Assembly (NCBI GenBank): GCA_964605655.1
Contig: CAZSDK010000001.1
Span: forward strand, 124,001 to 188,000
Reading direction: 5' to 3'
Length of the DNA: 64,000 nucleotides
From: JAKLIX01 sp964605655
GTDB taxonomy: Bacteria > Bacteroidota > Bacteroidia > Bacteroidales > CAIXZF01
Shown here: positions 35,901-42,876 of the stretch, in pieces
Layout of the letters: the number at the start of each line of letters is the position of its first letter
How positions within the stretch are numbered: the first letter of the stretch is position 1
Position numbers and translations under genes: made by a program
The notes under the pieces: model-generated
Seen by the model: the letters and a program-made list of their open reading frames with translations, nothing else
Told to the model about the DNA's origin: nothing
Database searches by the model: none

Positions 35901-36643
35901 CCGCAGAATATGAGGTTTGTTATAAATGTCACTCCTCCTTTACCACCCTGCCTACCTATCTTCCCAGTGGCTGGGATGGCGCTGCCCTGGTAGCCGATGG
36001 CCTTCAAAAACTCACTACCGGTGGTGTTAACAATCAGATCGCGGATAACAGGGATATGGCACGGGAGTTCAATCCTGCCAACAAATCCTTCCACCCGGTC
36101 ATGGGTACAGGCACCAATGCCGGCATCAACACCCAGACCTTCCAGACTGGCTGGAATTCCTCATCACGTATGTATTGCAGCAGCTGCCACAACAATCCCA
36201 TGGCTGCCAATGCAGGACAGGGAAGAGGACCTCACGGTTCCCAGAACCTGCACATCCTCGATCAGAGGGTCCCCGGTGGCGCTGTTGCCAATTACAAGAC
36301 CAATCATAATACCTCGGTTATTTCCTCATCCAATGATGTCTGTGGTAAATGTCATCAGGACGCTTCATATTGGTCAAACAATCTCAATACCCGTTACCCG
36401 GCACATGATGCCCACATCAACGAGTATTTCGGAGAATGCTACCTCTGCCACGATACCCATGGCAGCGAACAAATGCACCTGATCAATTTTAACAGGAATA
36501 ACCCCAATTGCATCACCTCGGTGACACCGAATACCCAGGATGCTTTCAACCATGCCGTCGGAAGTGCCAATTCCTGTGTGCTCACTTGTCACACTACTAC
36601 TCATTCCACTTCCAGCAGGACTTACACCCCTGCTTATCCCTAA
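32969..36643 (+). CDS. Large multiheme c-type cytochrome, 20 heme sites
   Basis: A 1224-residue exported protein. Residues 1-38 are a signal peptide with a basic N-region. Residues 40-195 form a beta-sandwich that may be carbohydrate- or surface-binding. Residues 200-380 form Ig-like domains. From about residue 388 to the end there are 19 CXXCH sites and a C-terminal CX3CH (CVLTCH), spaced 15 to 90 residues apart. The last third matches the C-terminal part of the 12-heme protein. Non-heme Ig-like N-terminal domains on a large decorated cytochrome suggest the terminal, outside-facing part of an electron conduit. There is no T9SS tail, so the export route past the outer membrane is unclear. The 3' end overlaps the convergent OB-fold gene by 4 nt. 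Confidence 0.9.
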   Translation: MTTRSTFIQRLWKHHRMAFSAFIFLVCSGWYATESHAQPASATWALTSGSAVVVSGNITATAHAFSAGLTGKTYNATNGATAANFNGVICTPNGDDYNEFTVSTTCGNELTINAITFDYKCSNASPNPCLQIKYSIDGSAETQLGSDIPITSTSITPYTTGAISLVLSQGKTMTLRIYGATNSTIRTLSIRNFTINGNTSTVTNPAPVIFITSDPSGAICPGNLVTFTASIQNGGSSPAYQWKVNGNNLGSSLPVYSSSVLADGDQVSCELTSNLTCVDPATVLSNIITITYLPTVLATPGPITGPALVDLHQNGLTYGIAVVPDATSYIWTLPQGWTITSGAGTTGITATAGGTGSGGSISVVAANACVTSAPSSLTVQISPPHDNCNQCHMNHTSPGMVLTNAVANANVCMSCHNTNGSASLFPFSNAMKAVPGVGGTSHSWDQAAVSALYETNVPSNPDMASRLPGGQIICSTCHNQHNPYTNKAYLRTSNTGDAVCKDCHSARNVGTYASDPASNKGSHPVGVNFNPANTGMQPQPAPPFSYPDNKVECSSCHQTHYAASTDGNLLRSANTASLCTSCHIEKSPTQNWTHEGLSCKSCHDAHNPDKTNVLMIGSTIATPNSGDKDVIFSSNLTPGSYADGSGPYDGVCEVCHTTTVHYTNVSGGVSDDRHNPAPQSCVSCHPHNQGFYPVTDCFACHNAVTDMPGVGPDGGRRQIVDNTGNGFGTGGDFKRYSHHVFGAIPSVSDCSKCHYMGDHMNGTVKLLDPDQGYLSVITYDPLNKASVETFCLNCHDAGGANGAVTPFSDNLQVPVISAALWNASSHKNNLSCLDCHDNGHGSNKSLMLGPFDYSGPGTGSDLMNEEEAFCLQCHGGSGSANVKVQLAFSSYSNTATDYFKHNPQATYRVHSADENDGNAFGGTNRHVECVDCHNPHGVVSGTATAPAMLPTLTGASGVTPLYNGPGAPTGFTWHNNASAEYEVCYKCHSSFTTLPTYLPSGWDGAALVADGLQKLTTGGVNNQIADNRDMAREFNPANKSFHPVMGTGTNAGINTQTFQTGWNSSSRMYCSSCHNNPMAANAGQGRGPHGSQNLHILDQRVPGGAVANYKTNHNTSVISSSNDVCGKCHQDASYWSNNLNTRYPAHDAHINEYFGECYLCHDTHGSEQMHLINFNRNNPNCITSVTPNTQDAFNHAVGSANSCVLTCHTTTHSTSSRTYTPAYP

Positions 36644-37335
36644 TTACCTGGTTCTTCCAGGACAGAAGCCTCTTCCATCAGGATCTTGAAGAAGTAACCT
36701 GACCCAAAGTCTTTATTTAAGGTTATGATCCCTTCCACGGTGATGATATCCCCGACTTTTACAGGCTGTTGCAGAGTGACGGTAAGGTCAAATTCATTCT
36801 CATACTCCGAACCATCCTGCAAATGGGCCCAGTTGCGCTTCAGTATCCCTTCATTGAATTTGATCACCTTACCACTGATCCTTACGATCTTGCCTGCATA
36901 GGATTCTCTGTTCCTGAACAACTCTTCCAGGGAGATGCCTCCATCAACCGGGTCGACCTTAATGTACTCCTTCTGAGGACCCTTTTTCTGACCGTGCATG
37001 GGTGTAGAAGCTTTCTTTATCAGTTCTTCAGGTGACTTTGCCACTTTATCAACGAAATATATCTCGGGAAACGTACGGTTCAGCTCCTTGCTTTCAAAGT
37101 TGTTCATTTGCAAAGCACCACCATGATAGAGCGTATCCCCTACCTTCACATCCCTCGTCGCCACCGCAACCCAATACACCATAGTATCATTCCTGGCTTT
37201 GAAATAAGTGTACATGGGTGCTGAGACCACTTCAAGGACCACACAACGATAGGCAGGTATCTGTATCGCCGGATTCTGGGCCTGTCCATTGAAGATCAGG
37301 ACCGAACATAAAATGAAAAATGCGAATATCTTCAT
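36640..37335 (-). CDS. Exported OB-fold protein, NrfJ-like
   Basis: A 231-residue protein with a signal peptide (to about residue 19) and two related OB-fold-like units. The first (30-95) has the pattern VVLEVVSAPMYTYFKA..., YWVAVATRDVKVGDTLYHGG and NFESKELNRTFPEIYFVD, a pattern I associate with NrfJ-like proteins found beside cytochrome c genes. The second (125-225) has YAGKIVRISGKVIKFNEG...NWAHLQDG and VKVGDIITVEGIITLNKDFGSGYFF. No Cys pair for heme is present. Position next to the 20-heme gene and the family association suggest a helper in cytochrome assembly or metal handling, but the reaction is not known. Confidence 0.65.
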   Translation of the reverse strand: MKIFAFFILCSVLIFNGQAQNPAIQIPAYRCVVLEVVSAPMYTYFKARNDTMVYWVAVATRDVKVGDTLYHGGALQMNNFESKELNRTFPEIYFVDKVAKSPEELIKKASTPMHGQKKGPQKEYIKVDPVDGGISLEELFRNRESYAGKIVRISGKVIKFNEGILKRNWAHLQDGSEYENEFDLTVTLQQPVKVGDIITVEGIITLNKDFGSGYFFKILMEEASVLEEPGN

Positions 37336-37418
37336 ACAATAGATGTTACTTACAGGCCGCGAAGATAGTGATTTTACCTTATCCTGAAATCGGCCGAGGT
37401 GACCGCTCTGATCCTTTC

Positions 37419-38084
37419 CTATCTCGGGTCCGCATCGATATATACCCGGGTCATCACACTTCCAAACAACAATGCATCATACCACATATAATAAAATCTT
37501 CCTGCATTGAACCAGGTGATGCCGTCCTGGTGATCATCATGATGGTCGTAAGGATCAGCAAAAATGATGACATCATCGGTCTGAACGGCCGTATTGCGCG
37601 TGTCATAACCAATGACCAGCACCCAGTGACCGCCCCAGTCGCTCCATTCAACCAGGGTCGGAATACCTGATTCCAGGTTATTACGAAGGAGCTCAAGCGT
37701 ACCATTCTGATGCCATGACGCAATAAAACCATGGGTATTCAACCACCCTGCCATTTGAGCGGGCGTGGTGCCGGTGGTCGTACTCGTGCCCATCTCGGAA
37801 GCGATGCTCATCTCATCACCATGAAGACCGTAATACTGCAGCAAGGAGATCACCGAGGCCGGTCCGCAGGTGTATTCAGTGGTCTGTTGGTAAGAATTGA
37901 CCGATAGAAGTTTCTTACCCGGACCCGGCCGGCTGAGAACGTCCAGAACATAGTAGTTGCTCGCATCCGGACTGTCATCTGTTATCTCTTCCGTCTCATT
38001 TTTCTGACAGGAAGAGACCATCAGCAAGGAGCTTAACAGGATCAACGGCCACCTTCTGATGTTTACAAAGATTGTGGTTTTCAT
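37419..38084 (-). CDS. C39-like cysteine peptidase lipoprotein
   Basis: A 221-residue lipoprotein (lipobox VSSC, Cys26) with a papain-like C39 fold. The oxyanion Gln and nucleophile lie in QQTTEYTCGPA (Cys73), the catalytic His in GGHWVLVIGYD (His153) and the Asp in ADPYDHHD (Asp177), so the triad is complete. Family members cut double-glycine leaders or act as free-standing peptidases; with no ABC transporter part this is the latter. An Asp/His cluster after the catalytic Asp could bind a metal. The substrate is unknown. It lies 28 nt downstream of the AlgJ/X-like gene. Confidence 0.78.
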   Translation of the reverse strand: MKTTIFVNIRRWPLILLSSLLMVSSCQKNETEEITDDSPDASNYYVLDVLSRPGPGKKLLSVNSYQQTTEYTCGPASVISLLQYYGLHGDEMSIASEMGTSTTTGTTPAQMAGWLNTHGFIASWHQNGTLELLRNNLESGIPTLVEWSDWGGHWVLVIGYDTRNTAVQTDDVIIFADPYDHHDDHQDGITWFNAGRFYYMWYDALLFGSVMTRVYIDADPR

Positions 38085-38112
38085 AAATTACTGTATATTA
38101 ATTATATAGATT

Positions 38113-39255
38113 TCAGTTTGAGCCTTTACACCTGAGTATTGCATCCAGATTTGATTCCAGTATAAGGTAAAGCACCACATCAGGTTTTTCCCGCTCAATG
38201 ATGTTTTGATTCAGCTTGTACTCCCAGGCATCAAAAATGCTCACTGTTTCTGAGAAATTCTCTTTCAGGAAATGAAGAATGTAATGACCGAAAGAGTCCC
38301 GGATGACCAGGAGCTTCTTGTTTCCGGCTCCCTGACACCGGAATCTTTCCTCATAGGCCTCGGTGAGAGAGAATCCTTTAGGCGGCCTGTACTTTTCACA
38401 GGTATCGATCACTGCGACCAATGGGCCCTTTCTCTTGTAATGATACTGATAGTCACCACATCCGTTTTTGAGGTAAAGCATCCTGCTCAGGTTTCCTGAC
38501 TCCTGCTTCGTTTTAGTGACGTAATAATCAGATTTACTTAATACTGGCCCAAGTTTTGGATAGTACCTGAGAATGCCTTTCATGACCTCTTGATAGGTAA
38601 AAAAACCTGCATTCAGGTTCCAGTGAGTATCCCCCTTATAAAATAAAGGCAGGGAATCATTCTTCATTTTTAATAGTATCTTCCTGATATCCAGCACCTC
38701 TAACCCTGCTTCCTGCATTTTTCTGACTACCTGGTCGGTACGACTTTCCGTGTTCACCCTTTTCAGATTGATGGGAAGGTATTCCGGATAAATAGAATAC
38801 TTATCAGGGATGATAGCGACCAACATTTTAGCATGGAGGGCATCGATCGCTACCTTCCGGTGTTCCCATTCATCGATCCATGTATAGAGCTCTTGTCCTG
38901 AAAACCGGTTCACACCCCTGTAAACAGCAAGTTCATCTCCCGTATTATAAAGCCATTGTTCGCTGCCCATGATCACATAATCGGGAATGGGTGTCTGCTT
39001 TAACAGATGGATGTCAACCGCCATACGGGTATTGAGGAGTAGATTACGGAAAGGGAAATGGTCCTGGAACCAGGGTTCAAGGGTGAGCGGAAGTGAATCA
39101 GGGCTGCCGGGATGGAACACTGGTGGTTTCGCCAGAGCCCGGTTTTCATGACTTACATCATCGAGGTTGAAAGGGACGACAAGGTTCCAGCAGGGCAGCA
39201 GTGAAACGGCACCAAGCACCAGAAAGAACACTTTATACAAATAGGTTTTCTTCAA
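38113..39255 (-). CDS. AlgJ/AlgX-like SGNH O-acetyltransferase domain protein
   Basis: A 380-residue protein with one N-terminal membrane anchor (about residues 7-28). The SGNH/AlgX-type signature includes WLYNTGDE, IPDKYSIYPEYLP, the catalytic-His block FYKGDTHWN near residue 210 and the Ser block LLVIRDSFGHYIL near residue 315. Such proteins take acyl groups from an MBOAT partner and put them on a polysaccharide in the periplasm. The gene overlaps the MBOAT gene by 4 nt, so the two form the pair. No polymerase or glycosyltransferase genes are nearby, so the polymer is not known. Confidence 0.85.
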   Translation of the reverse strand: MKKTYLYKVFFLVLGAVSLLPCWNLVVPFNLDDVSHENRALAKPPVFHPGSPDSLPLTLEPWFQDHFPFRNLLLNTRMAVDIHLLKQTPIPDYVIMGSEQWLYNTGDELAVYRGVNRFSGQELYTWIDEWEHRKVAIDALHAKMLVAIIPDKYSIYPEYLPINLKRVNTESRTDQVVRKMQEAGLEVLDIRKILLKMKNDSLPLFYKGDTHWNLNAGFFTYQEVMKGILRYYPKLGPVLSKSDYYVTKTKQESGNLSRMLYLKNGCGDYQYHYKRKGPLVAVIDTCEKYRPPKGFSLTEAYEERFRCQGAGNKKLLVIRDSFGHYILHFLKENFSETVSIFDAWEYKLNQNIIEREKPDVVLYLILESNLDAILRCKGSN

Positions 39256-40772
39256 AATTGAAAGTAGATAAAGGGCGTAAACCCGGTACGTAAAATTTCA
39301 GCGGTCGAAAGTCCTAATCCGACCAGCAACAAAACAAACACGAATATCCTGAAAATCAACTTGTAAATTTCTGAAAAAGAACTTCGTAATCCAATAACTG
39401 TTTTCCATGCATATCGGAGCAGTCGTTCCCACCACCCTGCTGCCCCTGCCAAACCAATAAAGAAAGTCAGGATGAATCCGGGCGTCAGGTAACGGTAATA
39501 TTCAAACAAGCCTGAGTTCATTCCGTGCAGACCCATCAAGCCTCCTATCATGGCAAATCCCTGGTTAAAAGTCACGGACCTGAAAAATACCCAGGCGAGC
39601 ATGATGACCAGGAGGGTATAAAAGTGACGGATCACGGGATGACTGTGATTCAGCTTTCTTCCGTACCACAAATGCTCCGCCATCAGGAACAAACCATAGA
39701 CACCGCCCCAGGCAATGAATGTCCAGGTCGCTCCATGCCAGAGCCCTACCAGAAACCAGGTGATCACGATGCTGATGCTGTAGACCCATTTCTCGGTTTT
39801 TACCGAAAAGTACCTGGCCTCAGGCATCTTTCTGCTGATACTGTATGCAAGAGGGAGGAACAGGAAGTCCCTGAACCACTGGGTCAGCGTCATGTGCCAG
39901 CGCATCCAGAAGTCTTTGACTGACCTGGATTTATACGGATAATTGAAATTCTCCGGCGCAGGGAACCCCAGCATACCCGAAAGACCGATGGCCATGTCGG
40001 AATAGGCTGAGAAGTCATAGTAAATCAATAAGGTATAAGAAAGAATCCCCAGCCAGGAAGTGGTGAAAGTCAGTTCTTCAGCGGGAAGCCTCCATACCGC
40101 ATCCGCCATCACTGCAAAACTGTTCGCCAGCAGGACCTTCTTGATCAGACCAAGTATAAAACGCTGCAATCCACTGTAAACATCCTCCCTGGCAGGCCTT
40201 CCACGGCCAAAATACCTGCTGAAACGACTGTACCTGACAATGGGGCCCGCACTCACCTGAGGGAAAAAGGTGACATACAAGGCAAAACTCACAAAGTCCT
40301 GCCTGGGTGGAAATAGACCGCGCCTCACCTCGAAATGATACGACAGTATTCGGAAGATGTAGAAGGAAATACCCAGGGGAAGCGCCCAATCAGGCAAAGG
40401 AAAAGCAGGGAGTCCCACCAGATCCGACAGGGTATTGACGTTGGATACCAGGAAAGCTGAATACTTGAAAACAACGAGTAAAAGCAGATTAAAAACCACA
40501 GCCACAACCATCCAGATCCTGTGCCCTGGATTTTCCTTCTTATCCACCAGCCTTCCAAGGAAAAAGTTGGCAATGACGGACGACAGCAGCAGTAGGGCGT
40601 AAGCAGTGCCGGCCCAAGCAATAAAGAGCAGCCCTGAGAGCAGCAACAGCATCTTCCCTGCCCTGGCCGGCAAGAGATAAAATAAAACGAATAAGATCGG
40701 AAGAAAGAGGAAGAGAAAGGTGAGGGAGGAAAATGCCACGTACGGGTGCTGTTTTGAAGGGTTATCCGTCAA
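39252..40772 (-). CDS. MBOAT family O-acyltransferase, AlgI-like
   Basis: A 506-residue inner-membrane protein with about 11 helices. Family marks are the N-terminal FSSLTFLFLFLPILFVLFY, LPLGISFYIFRILSY, FFPQVSAGPIVRY, FWMRWHMTLTQWFRDFLF and WHGATWTFIAWG with the conserved active-site His. It moves acetyl groups from the cytoplasm across the membrane to the AlgJ/X-like partner encoded next (4-nt overlap). The N-terminal extension before FSSLTF is slightly longer than usual, so a start a few codons later is possible. Confidence 0.9.
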   Translation of the reverse strand: MTDNPSKQHPYVAFSSLTFLFLFLPILFVLFYLLPARAGKMLLLLSGLLFIAWAGTAYALLLLSSVIANFFLGRLVDKKENPGHRIWMVVAVVFNLLLLVVFKYSAFLVSNVNTLSDLVGLPAFPLPDWALPLGISFYIFRILSYHFEVRRGLFPPRQDFVSFALYVTFFPQVSAGPIVRYSRFSRYFGRGRPAREDVYSGLQRFILGLIKKVLLANSFAVMADAVWRLPAEELTFTTSWLGILSYTLLIYYDFSAYSDMAIGLSGMLGFPAPENFNYPYKSRSVKDFWMRWHMTLTQWFRDFLFLPLAYSISRKMPEARYFSVKTEKWVYSISIVITWFLVGLWHGATWTFIAWGGVYGLFLMAEHLWYGRKLNHSHPVIRHFYTLLVIMLAWVFFRSVTFNQGFAMIGGLMGLHGMNSGLFEYYRYLTPGFILTFFIGLAGAAGWWERLLRYAWKTVIGLRSSFSEIYKLIFRIFVFVLLLVGLGLSTAEILRTGFTPFIYFQF

Positions 40773-40937
40773 CCTGGATTATCATCGATAAAGTTAGGGG
40801 AATTTGGTAAGTCTGTCCCGATTTTTTCAGACATTTACATACGGGCTGTCTCAGGTCATGTCAGGAACTTCATACTCAGAAAACACTGGCATTCATTTAT
40901 TTAAACCTTCACTCTCCACAAAAATCAACAGCATTTT

Positions 40938-42653
40938 ATGCAAGCATCTTTTTCTCTCAACTGGATTGATTACAGTATACTGATTATCTATTTTGCTTTT
41001 GTTCTTGGGATTGGCTTCATACTCAAGAGGTTCATGAAATCGAGTTCCGAATTCCTGATGGCAGGGAAATCGATCCCGGCCTGGATCACTGGTCTTGCTT
41101 TCATTTCAACCAACCTGGGAGCCCTGGAGGTGATTGGCATGGGAGCTTCAGGAGCCAAATATGGGCTGATGACGGCTCATTTTTACTGGGTAGGAGCCAT
41201 CCCGGCCATGATTTTTCTTGCCTTGTTCATGATGCCCTTTTATTATGGTTCCAAAGCCAGGTCTGTACCAGAGTACTTACAGCTTCGCTTTGATGAGAAG
41301 ACCCGGGCCTTCAACGCCATCTCTTTTGCCGTCATGACCCTTTTCGCATCCGGTATCTCGATGTATGCCCTGGCCTTACTGATGGAAACCCTGATCGGGT
41401 GGAATTTCAACCTGAGCATCCTGCTCGCGGCAGTAATAGTCCTCATTTACACTTACCTGGGAGGGCTTCGGTCGGCCATCTACAATGAAGTGCTGCAGTT
41501 TTTTCTGATTGTGGTCGGATTTCTGCCGCTGGTTTACCTGGGCCTGCAGCACGTCGGAGGCTGGGAAGGCATGGTGGACAGGCTGCAACATCACGCCCTG
41601 TCGCAGGGTTTTCAGCCGGGAGCCTGGACCTCGACCTGGCAGTTTAGTGGAAAAGCATCTCATAACCCAATGGGTGTGGAATGGTTCGGTGTAGCCATGG
41701 GGCTGGGATTCGTCCTGTCCTTCGGCTACTGGTGCACCAACTTCCTGGTCGTACAGAGGGCCATGGCTGCTGATTCCATGACAGCAGCCAGGAAAACCCC
41801 GCTCATCGGGGCGCTGCCCAAGATATTTATCCCCTTCCTGGTGATCGTCCCGGGAATGATCGCCATGGCACTGACCAGCGACGCTGCAAGCGGATTCAGC
41901 CTGCCTCCCAAAGACGGATCTTACGATTTCGACAAAGCCATCCCCCTGATGCTGGGTACCTACTTCCCTAATGGCGTCCTGGGTCTCGGTCTCACGGCAC
42001 TCATCGCTTCCTTTATGTCGGGAATGGCGGGTAATGTGACCGCCTTTAATACTGTCTGGACGTATGACCTGTACCAGAGTTACCTGAGTCCCGGAAAGTC
42101 TGATGCCCATTATCTCAGGATGGGCAGGGCCGCCACCGTGGCAGGAATAATCGTGAGCATAGGAGCAGCCTATGTGGCCGCCAAGTTCAATAACGTGATG
42201 GACCTGCTGCAATTGATCTTTGCCTTTATCAATGCCCCTCTTTTCGCGACTTTTCTGCTGGGCATGTTCTGGAAAAGGACCACCGGACATGGTGCCTTTT
42301 ACGGACTTCTTGCCGGTACCCTTGCGGCCACGTTTCACCATGGTCTCACGGCTCCTGCAGGAGCCTCCTCTCTCATCAAGGGAGGATGGCTGGGCACGAT
42401 AGTGCATTCCTACCCCAGCGAAATGGCCCAGAACTTCTGGACCGCTATCTTTGCATGGAGCTGTTGTTTCCTTTGCACTATCCTTATATCACTGGCAACC
42501 AAGCGAATAAAAAGCGATGAATCGCTCCGTGGCCTGGTCTATTCCCTCACACCCAGAATCAGCGACCACCGTACCGCCTGGTACGCCAGGCCGGTCACCC
42601 TGGCTGCCGTCGTCGGCATCCTGACCCTCATGCTCAGTATCATCTTTTGGTAA
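40938..42653 (+). CDS. Sodium:solute symporter (SSS/SLC5 family)
   Basis: A 571-residue transporter with about 14 hydrophobic helices. Family features: an N-terminal DYSILIIYFAFVLGIG helix, GRSIPAW-type loop (MAGKSIPAWITGLAFIST), YLQLRFDEKTRAF, and YTYLGGLRSAIYNEVLQ in helix 5. It couples Na+ entry to uptake of a small solute. The overall pattern is closest to SGLT-type sugar/inositol carriers, but the substrate cannot be read from the sequence. A small membrane protein gene follows 7 nt later. Confidence 0.9.
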   Translation: MQASFSLNWIDYSILIIYFAFVLGIGFILKRFMKSSSEFLMAGKSIPAWITGLAFISTNLGALEVIGMGASGAKYGLMTAHFYWVGAIPAMIFLALFMMPFYYGSKARSVPEYLQLRFDEKTRAFNAISFAVMTLFASGISMYALALLMETLIGWNFNLSILLAAVIVLIYTYLGGLRSAIYNEVLQFFLIVVGFLPLVYLGLQHVGGWEGMVDRLQHHALSQGFQPGAWTSTWQFSGKASHNPMGVEWFGVAMGLGFVLSFGYWCTNFLVVQRAMAADSMTAARKTPLIGALPKIFIPFLVIVPGMIAMALTSDAASGFSLPPKDGSYDFDKAIPLMLGTYFPNGVLGLGLTALIASFMSGMAGNVTAFNTVWTYDLYQSYLSPGKSDAHYLRMGRAATVAGIIVSIGAAYVAAKFNNVMDLLQLIFAFINAPLFATFLLGMFWKRTTGHGAFYGLLAGTLAATFHHGLTAPAGASSLIKGGWLGTIVHSYPSEMAQNFWTAIFAWSCCFLCTILISLATKRIKSDESLRGLVYSLTPRISDHRTAWYARPVTLAAVVGILTLMLSIIFW

Positions 42654-42660
42654 AACGACT

Positions 42661-42876
42661 ATGATAGACATCAGAATCCCCATAGGCCTCATGTTCTCCC
42701 TCCTGGGAGCCATGCTCAGTCTTTACGGACTCTTTACCTCCGGCAACATCCTTATGTACCAGAGGTCTTTAGGCATCAACATCAACCTGATCTCAGGATT
42801 GGGAATGCTGGCATTCGGAATCCTGATGCTTGCCTTCCCGTTTATGAAAAAGAGGAGATCCCCCAAGAAGGATTAA
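42661..42876 (+). CDS. Small two-helix membrane protein next to SSS symporter
   Basis: A 71-residue protein with two hydrophobic helices (about 8-28 and 43-62) and a basic C-terminus (KKRRSPKKD), so the tail should face the cytoplasm. It starts 7 nt after the symporter stop and is surely co-transcribed. Small proteins of this type frequently accompany SSS symporter genes in Bacteroidota; the role is unknown. The 3' end overlaps the convergent M16 gene by 4 nt. Confidence 0.75.
   Translation: MIDIRIPIGLMFSLLGAMLSLYGLFTSGNILMYQRSLGININLISGLGMLAFGILMLAFPFMKKRRSPKKD

Noticed and set aside
41376..42407. Long (343-codon) minus-strand frame inside the sodium symporter gene
   Set aside because: Its product is His/Gln/Gly-rich with no family pattern, and the plus strand encodes a clear 14-helix transporter; it is an antisense shadow of biased codon use.
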